A stretch of 64,000 bases of DNA, from positions 1 to 64,000 of the forward strand of contig JAHBWC010000009.1 in assembly GCA_019637225.1 (NCBI GenBank), given 5' to 3'. Position 1 is the first letter of the stretch; each line of letters opens with the position of its first letter. The position numbers were made by a program, and so were the translations under genes. This DNA comes from Labilithrix sp. Lineage in GTDB: Bacteria; Myxococcota_A; Polyangia; Polyangiales; Polyangiaceae. Below are positions 25,925-34,444 of the stretch, one piece after another. Under the pieces are notes generated by a model. The model had not been told where the DNA came from. It saw only the letters and a program-made list of their open reading frames with translations, and made no database searches.

Positions 25925-27085
25925 CTAGAGCGACGTGCCCTTCACCCACACGCGTGAGCCGAAGGGGTCGAAGGCTACGAGGCCGAGCGCGGCGTAGAAC
26001 GAGGCGGCGACCTGCGCGGCGGGCACGGTCCAGGTGCCGATCCCGCCGCATCGGCGCGCGGCCGGGGGCGTGCGCTTCACGAAGAGCGTGGCTCCGGGGA
26101 AGGCCCGCACGGCTTCGCCGTCTTCGCCGACGAGCTCGACGGCGGCGCCCGACGCGAGGGCGTAGGCCTCGACCGGCTCGTTGACGCCGGCGCAGGTGGT
26201 GAGGCTGAGGTCCTTGTCGGCCGCGCGCACGAGCGCGGTCGGTGCGGCGGCCGTCACCGCGTCGAGGAACGCTTCGTTGACGTTCACCGAGAACGGCACG
26301 AGCGCGTCGGAGAAGCCCGTGTCGAGCTGGGCGTGCGCCGTCACGCCGGCCACGCGGAGCGGGACCGTCGGGACGTTGGCGACCGTGATCGACGGCGCGC
26401 TGCCGGCGATGACGTCCGAAAGCGGACGGAGCTTCGATACGTCGTTCGTGAAGAAGCCCACCGTCGACAGCGGCGCCATCCCGGCGGCCGCGAAGTCCGC
26501 CGGCGTGCAGAACGTCGCCGCGGAAGCGCGGCGGGCCTTCGCGCGGGCGTAGTCGAGCGACACGGCGACCTTGCTCGTGAAGTCGGTGCCGACGATGCCC
26601 GCCTGGTCCACGCCGCCGCCCGCGCCGTGCGCGTCCGTGTAGAGCGAGACCGGGCCCCACGGCCCGAAGAAATCGAAGCGCGCGAAGCCGCACAGCTGAC
26701 CGAGGCGCGTCGGATCGCAGCCCGTCGCCGCGGGGCCCGGCGGCGCGAACTTCGACAGGTCGATGGTCGACGCGTTGGTCCCGTAGTCGACGAGGAAGCT
26801 CGCGTCGTACGCCGGCGCCTCGCCGACCGTCACGGTGACGTAGGGCAGGCCGCCCGCGAGCGTGATCGGCGCCTCGTCGCCGAGGCACGCCAGATCGGCG
26901 CCCGGCGCTTGTCCGTCGTCCGGCGCGCCGCCGTCGTCCGATCCGGCACGCGCGTCGGATCCGTCGGCCGCGTCGATCCCCGGCGCCGCCGTCGACGAGG
27001 GCGCATCGGCGTCGGCCGCGCACGAGGGCGCGCCCAGCGCGAGCACGCCGAGCGCAAGCGCCCCCAACCCGCGAAGCGAACGCAT
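25925..27085 (-). CDS. Lipoprotein with two DxG aspartic-protease-like motifs
   Basis: 386 residues from ATG 27085; the open frame upstream runs through a repeat and is not likely to be translated. The signal ends in the lipobox GAPSC. An Asp/Gly/Ala-rich linker follows. Two motifs resemble the catalytic turns of aspartic proteases: FLVDYGTNASTIDLS near residue 100, where Tyr replaces the usual Thr/Ser of D-T-G, and AQLDTGFSDALVPFS near residue 255. A GIVGTDF phrase of the kind seen after the first turn lies between. The spacing of about 155 residues fits a pepsin-like bilobal fold better than a retropepsin dimer. Secreted and lipid-anchored by inference; activity uncertain because of the D-Y-G variant. 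Confidence 0.8.
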   Translation of the reverse strand: MRSLRGLGALALGVLALGAPSCAADADAPSSTAAPGIDAADGSDARAGSDDGGAPDDGQAPGADLACLGDEAPITLAGGLPYVTVTVGEAPAYDASFLVDYGTNASTIDLSKFAPPGPAATGCDPTRLGQLCGFARFDFFGPWGPVSLYTDAHGAGGGVDQAGIVGTDFTSKVAVSLDYARAKARRASAATFCTPADFAAAGMAPLSTVGFFTNDVSKLRPLSDVIAGSAPSITVANVPTVPLRVAGVTAHAQLDTGFSDALVPFSVNVNEAFLDAVTAAAPTALVRAADKDLSLTTCAGVNEPVEAYALASGAAVELVGEDGEAVRAFPGATLFVKRTPPAARRCGGIGTWTVPAAQVAASFYAALGLVAFDPFGSRVWVKGTSL

Positions 27086-27117
27086 CGAGCGCGGGATGTA
27101 CCACAGGGCTCCCCTCC

Positions 27118-27295
27118 CCGCCTCACACCCGCCTCGCCCACGGCCGCCTCCTCGCCACGCCCGGCTCGCCGACGGCCGCCTCCTCCCCACCCCCCTCGCC
27201 CACGCCCGCCTCGCCCACGGCCGCCTCCTCCTCACTCCGCCTCGCCCACTCACGCCGCCTCGCCCACGGCCGCCTCCTCCTCACGGCCGCACGGT
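27118..27295. repeat. Degenerate tandem repeat built on CGCCTCGCCCACGGCCGCC
   Basis: At least five variants of the unit CGCCTCGCCCACGGCCGCCT recur with irregular spacing, separated by CCTCCTCAC-like strings. The strand bias is extreme (C-rich on plus). It could be a slippage-prone spacer; no protein or RNA function is indicated. Confidence 0.75.
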
Positions 27296-27369
27296 GGTGG
27301 CGCGCGCCCCCCGTCAAGCCTCCAGACCGGCACGGCGGTCGAAAGCACCCCACCGCTCGGCCGCGGTGC

Positions 27370-27386
27370 TTGGGGTAAAACCCCAA
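27370..27386. promoter_or_regulatory. Perfect hairpin or operator upstream of giant TPR gene
   Basis: TTGGGGT and ACCCCAA (7 bp, 3-base loop AAA) lie 43 bases before the ATG at 27429. The surrounding DNA is unusually A-rich for this genome (GGTAAAACCCCAAATTG). A regulator-binding site or a transcript-leader hairpin are both possible. Confidence 0.35.
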
Positions 27387-27428
27387 ATTGCTTCCAGGGG
27401 TTGCGTAGTGGTACCGTGCGCCGAGGGT

Positions 27429-30400
27429 ATGGATCGCGCCGAGATCGATAGGCTCGTGCAGCGCCTCGTCGAGAATCCTCACGACGAAGAGGCGCTCGCC
27501 TACGCCCATTCCGCGGGTGAAGCCGACCCGAAGAGCTACGCCATGTTCCTCGAGCGTGTGGGAACGGAGACGCGCGACCGCGCGTACGCCGCCCACTGGC
27601 TCGCGGAGGCCGCGAACGTGTGGTCGACGACGCTCGGCGACGCGCACCGCGCCGCGCGCATCCTCATGATGGCGCTCGAGAAAGATCCGACCGCGCAGGT
27701 CGCAGCGGATCGCCTCGCGCAGCTCTACCGTGACAAGGGTGACAGCAAGGCGCTCGTCGCGCTCCTCGACCGCCGCGCCAAGGCGCTCGCGCCGCTCGCG
27801 GGCACCCAGCCCGAGATCCGCGGCGAGCTCGCGGGGCTCCACGAGGAGCTCGCGCGCCTCTGGTCCGAGCCGCCGCTCACGCAGCCGAAGAAGGCGATCG
27901 AGAACTACAAGAAGTCGATCGAGCTCGATCCGACGAGCGCCTACGCCATCTACAACGCGCGCGAGCTCTACAAGCAGCTCCAGCAGTGGCAGGACGCGAT
28001 CCCGCTCTACGGCGCCGAGCTCGAGCTCGAGCAGGACCCGCAGCGGCGTGTCGGCCTCCTCCGCGACGAGGCGGCGACGCGCAAGCTCGCCGGCGATCTG
28101 CAGGGCGCGACGCGCGCGCTCGCGCAAGCGCGCGACATCGACGGCTCCGATCCCGCGCTCCAGCAGGAGTACGCGTCGAGCGTGCTCGATCGCATCCAGG
28201 CCGGCGAGGCCGTCCCCGCCGACGAGCGCACCTACGCCGCCGAGCTGCTCGTCGCGCTCTCCGAGACGTACGAGGGCGAGCACGGCCTCGCCTACGCGGG
28301 CGCCGCGCTCGACATCGAGCCGGGTCACGACCGCGCCGTACAGCTCCTCATCCACTACTCGCAGTCGCTCGGCGCTCCGCCGGACATGCCGCAGCGCTGC
28401 AACGCGTACCTCTCGGCGAACCCGAACGGCGCGCTCGTCCCGGAGGTCCGCGCGGCCCTCGCGGCGGCCGGCGGATCGGTCGCCGATCCGCCGAGCGATC
28501 CGAGCATCAACCAGACCGCCGAGCGCGCGGCCGCGAGCGACGACGGCCCGGCGACGGGTGACGCTCCGCCGCGGCGCGCCAGCATGGCTCCCCCGAAGGC
28601 TTCGCCGGCCACGCGGACGCCCGAGCGCGACGAGGAGCCGCCGGAGAGCGAGGTCGAGACCAACTACCGCGCCGCGCGTAGCGGCGGCTCGGACCGCGGC
28701 CTCTCCCCCGACAAGATGCAGGGGATCCTCGACGCCGCGCAGATGCTCGCCGGCAAGGGGAAGAAGCCCGAGGCCTTCGCGAAGTACAAGGAGGTCCTCG
28801 AGAGCGATCCGGCGCACCCCGAGGCGCTGTCGTGGACCGAGGACTACCTCCGGAGCAAGCGCGACTACGGCCAGCTCCGCGACGTGCTGCTCGCGAGCAT
28901 CCGCGCATCGGCCAACACGCCCGAGCTGCTCGAGACGCGCAAGGAGCGCCTGCGCGAGGTCGCGGGCCTCTGCGAGGGCAACCTCCGCGACGTCGACGGC
29001 GCGATCTCGTCGTGGCGCCAGCTCCTCTCGCTCGATCGCAAGGACGAGAGCGCGCGGACGGCGCTCATGCGCCTGCTCGAGAAGTCGCAGCGCTGGGACG
29101 AGCTCGCCAACGTGCTCGAGCAGGAAGCGACGATCGAGTCCGACGTCGAGACGAAGGTCTTCCTCGAGAAGAAGCTCGCGAAGCTGCAAGAGGACAAGCG
29201 CAAGGACCTCGTCGCCGCGGGCGAAGCGTGGGGGCGCATCGCGCGCCTCTCGACCGACGACGATCAGGCCGTCCTCACCGCGTCGAAGCTCTTCGAGAAG
29301 GGCGAGCGCGCGGACCTGGCGGCGCAGGTGCTCTCCGAGGGCGCCGCGGCGCTCGAAGACCCGGTCGCGCGGGGCTCGCTCATGCAACGCCTCGGCGAGC
29401 TCCGCGAGCAGCTCGGCGAGGCGATCGCCGCCGGCGACTCGTACGCCGAGGCCGCCGACGCCCTGCGCAACGGCAAGCTCTGGGACGAGGCCGACCGCCT
29501 CTACTCCGGCGGCGAGGCCTGGGAGAAGGCCGCGAACGCCGCCTACCAGCGCGGCCTGCTCACGGGCGACTTGAAGCAGCAGGCCGCGTGCTACGCGCGC
29601 GCCGCCGACTACCTCTCGCGCGCGAACCGCGAGGACGACGCGCTCGAGCGCCTCGAAGAGGCCACCGAGTTCGACCCGCTCAACGACGACTACGCGAACC
29701 TGCTCGTCGCCCGCTACAACCAGGCCGACAGCACCGACAAGCTCGTCGCCTTCCTCACCAAGCGCGGCGACCGCCTGACCGATCGCAGCAAGCGCATCAA
29801 CATCCGCCGCGAGGCCGCGACCCTCTGCGCGAGCCGCCTGCAGGACAAGGAGCTCGCGCGCGAGCTGTGGCTCAAGCTGCTCGAGGACGGCGACGATCGC
29901 GAGGCGCTCGAGCGCCTCATCGACGACGCCGTCGAGCGCGAGGACCACACCGAGGCGGCCACGCTGCTCCGTCGCCTCGGCCAGAACACGGTCGACAAGG
30001 CGGAGAAGGCGCGCGTCGCGCTCCGCGAGGCGGAGCTGCTCGCCGACGGCGTCGGCGACATCGACACGGCGATCTCCCGCTACGAGCTGATCCTCTCCGA
30101 TCTCGATCCGACGTGCCGCCCTGCCCTGCAGGCGATCGCCGATCTCCAGGAGAACCGCGGCTCGCTCGGCGAGGCCGCCGACGCGCTCGAGCGCGAGCTC
30201 AAGCTCGTCGCCGACGTGCAGGAGCGCGGGCAGATCGCCGCCCGCCTCGCGCGCCTCTACGAGAAGCTCGAGGACCCGCGCAACGCCATCCGCGCGCTCG
30301 ACCTCGTCCGCAAGGCGGACCTCGAGGACTTCGACGCGCTCACCCGCCTCTGCGAGCTCTGCGAGATCACCGAGCAGTGGGGCCGCGTCGCCGAGCTCCT

Positions 30401-32909
30401 CGTCGAGCGCATCGAGATCGAGGCCGACGAGCAGGAGATCGTCGAGCTCACCACGAAGCTCGCGTCGATCCTCGCCGACAAGCTCGATCGCGGCGACGAG
30501 GCGCTCGGCGCCCTCACCGACCTCGCCGATCAGGGCGACGCGTCCGTGCGCCACGCGTACATCGAGCTCGGCGACAAGCTCGGCTGGAAGGGCATCGTCG
30601 CGAGCAAGCTGAAGGAGTGGTGGTTCGACGCGCGCCACGGCACCGAGCGCACCGCCGCGCTCCGCGGCGCCTTCGAGCGCTTCGCCGACGTCGGCCGCGA
30701 CGCCGACGCGGTCACCGTCGCGATCGAGCTCGTTCGCACGAAGGGCGCCGACAAGCGCCTCGCCGAGCACCTCGAGGAGCTCAGCGTGAAGACGGGCGAT
30801 CAAGACGCGCTCGCCGTCGCGCACGACGTCCTCACCCGCGAAGTGCAGGGCCCCGACCGCGCGCACGAGCTCGTCCGCCAGGCCGAGGTCCGCGCCCGCG
30901 CCGGCCTCGCCCGGCAGGACGCGATGGCGCACGGCGAGCAGGGCCTCGTCTTCATCGCGCCCTCCGACGCCGAGCCGCTGCTCGAGCGTCTCGCCCAGCT
31001 CGCGGCCAAGCCGGTCGACGTCATCGACCTGTACGAGCGTCAGGTCACACGCTCCAAGGCGCCGCCGGACCGCGTCCGCGCGCTCGCCCGCGCCGCGCAG
31101 ATCGCCTCGACGCGCGGCCAGCCCGAGCGCGCCCGCGGCTTCTTCGAGCTCGCCCTCTCCGGCGCGCCGACCGACGAGACGATCGCGGTCCTCGAGACCG
31201 CGGCGCGCGAGGGCGACAAGTTCGGCGGCGGCGATCGCCTCCGGCGCGCGCTCTGCCACGCGCTCTCGCAGGGCGGCCACGGCGCGCGCGACGGCGGTCG
31301 CACGCGCGCGAACCTGCTCCGCCGCGCCGCGACCCTCGCCCACCGCGATCTGAACGACGCCGAGCAGGCCTTCACGTGGCTCGGCGACGCGCTCGTCGCG
31401 CACGTCGACGGCCTCACGCTCGACATGCTCGAGGCGCTCGGCATCGACACGGGCGATCCGCGCCGCGCCGAGGCCGCGCTCTCGCACGCGCTCTCCGAGG
31501 TCTTCGACGGACCGCTCGTCCGCCAGCTCCTCGCGCGCCGCGCGAAGATCCGCCGCGACCAGCTCGTCGAGCCGGTCAACGCGGCCGCCGACCTGAAGAA
31601 GCTCCACGATCTCTCCCCCACCGATCAAGCGGTGATGGACGAGCTCGCCGGCCTCTTCATGGAGCTCAACGACTACAAGTCGCTCGTCCAGCTCTACGAG
31701 GACCAGATCCTCCGCGGCAAGGACATGAACGCCCGCGCGGAGCTCGCACGCAAGGTCGCGCGCATCTGGGAGGAGCAGCTCGCCGACGGCCGCGAGGCCG
31801 CGGACGCCTGGCGCCGCGTTCTCCGCATGCGCGCGGGCGACACCGAGGCGACGCAGGGCCTCGAGCGCTCGAAGACGAACCAGCTGAAGAAGCCCGAGGG
31901 CGATCCCAAGTTCGTCTACGCGCCGCCGAAGCTCGTCAGCGATCAGCCCGTGCCGCCGCCCGCGCGCGGCAGCAGCCCGAAGGGCGCGTCGGCGCCTCCG
32001 TCGGCCGCCGCTCCGGCAGCCGGCGCGCCGGCGAAGCGCCCCTCCTCGGCGAACATCTCCTCGCCGCCCTCCTCCGCGTCCGGCGCGGCCACCGCGATTC
32101 GCGGTCCGCTGCCTCCGCAGGTGCCGCAGTCCGCGTCCGAGGTCACGAGCACCGGCGAGACGGCGACGACCGCGCGCCCGGTCACCTCACCGCGCTCGAC
32201 CCCGCCGCCGCTCCCGAAGCGCAACGGCGAAGCGTCGCCCGCGCGCGCCCCCCAGCCCGGAGAGGAGACCGTCGCGACGACGATCCGCGGGCTCGGCAAG
32301 GGCGGCTCGCTCGAGAGCGAGATCGACGAGTCGCTCGATCGTCTCGAGCTCGAAGGCCCGACGGGGACGTCGCTTCCCGAAGGGATCGCGGCCCTCCCGC
32401 TCGAGGAGACCGCCGTGACCCGGGCCTTGTCGAACGACGCCCCGTCTCCGCCGAAGCGCCCCGCGGACCTCGCCTTCGCGGCGTCGGCCGACGAGGTGAC
32501 GGAGAGCGGTCAGGTCGTGCCGCACACGCTGAGGGAGATGCGTCAGCTCGGCGACGGGCCGAAGACGGAGCTCTCCGCGGGAGCGACGGAGCGCCCGATG
32601 CATCCGACCGATGCGAGCGCGCTCAGCGGCGAGAGCGAGGGCCTGCGCGTGGCGCCGCTCACGATCCCGGGTGGCCCCGAGACCGTGGACGCAGCACCGG
32701 CGACGGCGGGCGACGCGCTCGAGTCCGGCGACATCATGGACGTCGAGGATCCGACGGGCGCCGACATGAGGGTCGACCTCGAGACGACGCACGTCGGTCC
32801 CGAGGACGACGAGATCGTCATCGCGGACGATCTCGCCGAGGACGCCGACGACGTCGACGAGCACACCCAGACGGGCGCGGTCGCCCCGCCGTACAGCGAA
32901 GAGACCTGA
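27429..32909 (+). CDS. Giant TPR protein with disordered C-terminal tail
   Basis: 1826 residues from ATG 27429. Residues 1 to about 1490 are a continuous alpha-solenoid with many TPR-like pairs; clear units include AIENYKKSIELDPTSAYAIY near 160, ALERLEEATEFDPLNDDYAN near 740 and DAWRRVLRMRAGDTEATQ near 1460. There is an early Pro/Ser break at about 360-420. From about 1500 the chain is Pro/Ala/Ser/Thr/Glu-rich and becomes strongly acidic at the very end, with no fold apparent. No signal peptide and no catalytic motif: a cytoplasmic protein-interaction scaffold by inference. It is transcribed alone, divergent from the DxG lipoprotein. It resembles the 2602-residue protein at 5546-13354 in style but is not an obvious copy. 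Confidence 0.9.
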   Translation: MDRAEIDRLVQRLVENPHDEEALAYAHSAGEADPKSYAMFLERVGTETRDRAYAAHWLAEAANVWSTTLGDAHRAARILMMALEKDPTAQVAADRLAQLYRDKGDSKALVALLDRRAKALAPLAGTQPEIRGELAGLHEELARLWSEPPLTQPKKAIENYKKSIELDPTSAYAIYNARELYKQLQQWQDAIPLYGAELELEQDPQRRVGLLRDEAATRKLAGDLQGATRALAQARDIDGSDPALQQEYASSVLDRIQAGEAVPADERTYAAELLVALSETYEGEHGLAYAGAALDIEPGHDRAVQLLIHYSQSLGAPPDMPQRCNAYLSANPNGALVPEVRAALAAAGGSVADPPSDPSINQTAERAAASDDGPATGDAPPRRASMAPPKASPATRTPERDEEPPESEVETNYRAARSGGSDRGLSPDKMQGILDAAQMLAGKGKKPEAFAKYKEVLESDPAHPEALSWTEDYLRSKRDYGQLRDVLLASIRASANTPELLETRKERLREVAGLCEGNLRDVDGAISSWRQLLSLDRKDESARTALMRLLEKSQRWDELANVLEQEATIESDVETKVFLEKKLAKLQEDKRKDLVAAGEAWGRIARLSTDDDQAVLTASKLFEKGERADLAAQVLSEGAAALEDPVARGSLMQRLGELREQLGEAIAAGDSYAEAADALRNGKLWDEADRLYSGGEAWEKAANAAYQRGLLTGDLKQQAACYARAADYLSRANREDDALERLEEATEFDPLNDDYANLLVARYNQADSTDKLVAFLTKRGDRLTDRSKRINIRREAATLCASRLQDKELARELWLKLLEDGDDREALERLIDDAVEREDHTEAATLLRRLGQNTVDKAEKARVALREAELLADGVGDIDTAISRYELILSDLDPTCRPALQAIADLQENRGSLGEAADALERELKLVADVQERGQIAARLARLYEKLEDPRNAIRALDLVRKADLEDFDALTRLCELCEITEQWGRVAELLVERIEIEADEQEIVELTTKLASILADKLDRGDEALGALTDLADQGDASVRHAYIELGDKLGWKGIVASKLKEWWFDARHGTERTAALRGAFERFADVGRDADAVTVAIELVRTKGADKRLAEHLEELSVKTGDQDALAVAHDVLTREVQGPDRAHELVRQAEVRARAGLARQDAMAHGEQGLVFIAPSDAEPLLERLAQLAAKPVDVIDLYERQVTRSKAPPDRVRALARAAQIASTRGQPERARGFFELALSGAPTDETIAVLETAAREGDKFGGGDRLRRALCHALSQGGHGARDGGRTRANLLRRAATLAHRDLNDAEQAFTWLGDALVAHVDGLTLDMLEALGIDTGDPRRAEAALSHALSEVFDGPLVRQLLARRAKIRRDQLVEPVNAAADLKKLHDLSPTDQAVMDELAGLFMELNDYKSLVQLYEDQILRGKDMNARAELARKVARIWEEQLADGREAADAWRRVLRMRAGDTEATQGLERSKTNQLKKPEGDPKFVYAPPKLVSDQPVPPPARGSSPKGASAPPSAAAPAAGAPAKRPSSANISSPPSSASGAATAIRGPLPPQVPQSASEVTSTGETATTARPVTSPRSTPPPLPKRNGEASPARAPQPGEETVATTIRGLGKGGSLESEIDESLDRLELEGPTGTSLPEGIAALPLEETAVTRALSNDAPSPPKRPADLAFAASADEVTESGQVVPHTLREMRQLGDGPKTELSAGATERPMHPTDASALSGESEGLRVAPLTIPGGPETVDAAPATAGDALESGDIMDVEDPTGADMRVDLETTHVGPEDDEIVIADDLAEDADDVDEHTQTGAVAPPYSEET

Positions 32910-33079
32910 GCGAAAGACACGTTCGCGTCCGGTCCGGAGTAGTGGACCTGCCCGAGCGAAGGCGCCGCGCGCATCGCTCGCAGGCGGCGAAGGCGCCTGG
33001 CGGAACGGCAATCCGGCGCCGGTGAGCCCACCTCGTCGTCGGAAGACGCCGGCGGTCGGTCATGGGCATGCGCCGGCTG

Positions 33080-33094
33080 GTCGGAAGGTCCGAC
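33080..33094. promoter_or_regulatory. Inverted repeat upstream of RND efflux operon
   Basis: GTCGGA-AGG-TCCGAC is a perfect 6-bp inverted repeat 45 bases before the ATG of the TolC-like gene, in the 230-base gap after the giant TPR gene. It is a reasonable operator candidate; no experiment or homologous site is known to me. Confidence 0.35.
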
Positions 33095-33139
33095 AAGCGC
33101 GTTGTGTCGAGCGACGGCACCGCCCACCATTCTCGCGCG

Positions 33140-34444
33140 ATGCGCCTCAACGTCGCGCCTGCGCTCGTCGTCACTGGCATGCTCCTCTCGCAGAGCGCGC
33201 ACGCCGAGGCTCCCCTCCGCCTCGAGCAGGCGGTCCGCGCCGCGCTCGACAACAACGAGCGCTCGCGGCGCGCGCCGCTCCGCGTAGATCAGGCGGAAGG
33301 TCAGCTCGACCGAGCGCGCGGCGCGTTCTATCCGACGCTCACCGCCGCCGGGATGGGGCAGTACCGCCTCCGCGAAGACCGCAGCGGGAGGAACACGACG
33401 TCGAGCGGAACCCTCTCGCTCTCCCAGCCGATCGTCGCACCGAGCGCCTTCCCCGCTTACGCGCAGGCGAGCCACCAGCTCGAGTCGGAGCGCTGGGCGG
33501 CGGTCCAGGAGAAGCGCGCCGTCGCGTTCGACACGGCGCGCGCGTTCATGCAGACGCTCGCCGCCGAGCGCGTGTTCGACGCCGCCGCACAGCGCTTCGA
33601 GCGCGCGCAGGCGAACCTCCAGAACGCCGAGGCACGGGCGGCCGCGGGGCTCGCGAGCGTCAACGACGCCACGCGCGCGACGCTCGAGGTCGCCAGCGCC
33701 GCGCGCGAGGTCGCGACCACCGAAGGCCGCGTGGGCACGGCCTACCTTGGCCTCGCGTTCCTCATGGGTCGCCCGGTCGCGCCGTCGACGATCGGGGGGC
33801 CGCCGGCCCTCGCGCCGCCGGACCGCACGACCCGCGCCGCGGAGAGCTTCGAGACGAACCCCGATGACCAGGTGCGCTCCGCGCTCGAGCGCCGGCCGGA
33901 TCTCCGCGCCGCACACGAGAGGACCGAGGCGATGCGCGCGTCGGCGAGGGAGCCACTCTACCGGTTGATCCCCACACTCTCGGCGACGGCGCAGGTCCGC
34001 GTGTTGCCGGACCCGCTCCCGACCGAGCGCTCGCACGAGGAGACCGCGACGCTGAACATGCAGTGGAACATCTTCGACGCCGGGTTCCGCTATGCAGACC
34101 GGCGCGCGCGGAACGCGCAGGCGGCGAGTCAGGCGCTCGAGGAGAGCTACCTGCGCCGGACCATCGACAACGAAATCCGCGTCGCGCTCGTGACGCTGAA
34201 GGCGGCGCGTGAGGCATTCCGGATCGCCGACGACGCGATCGCGGCAGCGGAGAAGAGCTCCGAGGAGACGGAGATCCTCTACCGCCAGGGCCTCGCGCGG
34301 GCGATCGAGCTCACCGACGCGACGGCGCGTCGCTACGACGCGGAGGTCGCGCGGGCCTCCGCGAAGCTCTCGATGGAGCAGGCGTACCTCGAGCTCCGCT
34401 ACGCGCTCGGCCTCGGACCGCTCGACGACGGAGCGATGAAATGA
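33140..34444 (+). CDS. TolC-family outer membrane efflux protein
   Basis: 434 residues from ATG 33140, chosen because a signal peptide (MRLNVAPALVVTGMLLSQ, then SAHAEA) begins there; the frame also has an ATG at 33062. The mature chain has the two-fold TolC repeat: APLRLEQAVRAALDNNERSR starts repeat one, LSLSQPIV marks a barrel strand, and long coiled helices with AxA patterns (FERAQANLQNAEARAAAGLA) form the periplasmic tunnel. The second repeat has LNMQWNIFDAGFRYADRRA and LYRQGLARAIELTDATARRY. TolC proteins form the exit duct of tripartite pumps. The stop overlaps the adaptor gene (ATGA), so this is the first gene of a three-gene efflux operon. Confidence 0.92.
   Translation: MRLNVAPALVVTGMLLSQSAHAEAPLRLEQAVRAALDNNERSRRAPLRVDQAEGQLDRARGAFYPTLTAAGMGQYRLREDRSGRNTTSSGTLSLSQPIVAPSAFPAYAQASHQLESERWAAVQEKRAVAFDTARAFMQTLAAERVFDAAAQRFERAQANLQNAEARAAAGLASVNDATRATLEVASAAREVATTEGRVGTAYLGLAFLMGRPVAPSTIGGPPALAPPDRTTRAAESFETNPDDQVRSALERRPDLRAAHERTEAMRASAREPLYRLIPTLSATAQVRVLPDPLPTERSHEETATLNMQWNIFDAGFRYADRRARNAQAASQALEESYLRRTIDNEIRVALVTLKAAREAFRIADDAIAAAEKSSEETEILYRQGLARAIELTDATARRYDAEVARASAKLSMEQAYLELRYALGLGPLDDGAMK

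Larger units (their letters stand above)
27086..27428. other. Intergenic region with degenerate GC repeats, 343 bases
   Basis: This gap lies between divergent genes (lipoprotein on minus, giant TPR on plus). It holds the degenerate repeat at 27118-27295 and the hairpin at 27370-27386, both listed separately. No supported gene; open frames crossing it merely read the repeat. Confidence 0.7.

Noticed and set aside
26862..27428. Upstream extension of the giant TPR frame
   Set aside because: It runs antisense through the DxG lipoprotein gene and across the C-rich repeat; ATG 27429 starts the solenoid cleanly.
27123..31628. Minus-strand frame of 1501 codons opposite the second giant TPR gene
   Set aside because: Same reason: antisense shadow, with its C-terminal part reading straight through the C-rich repeat.
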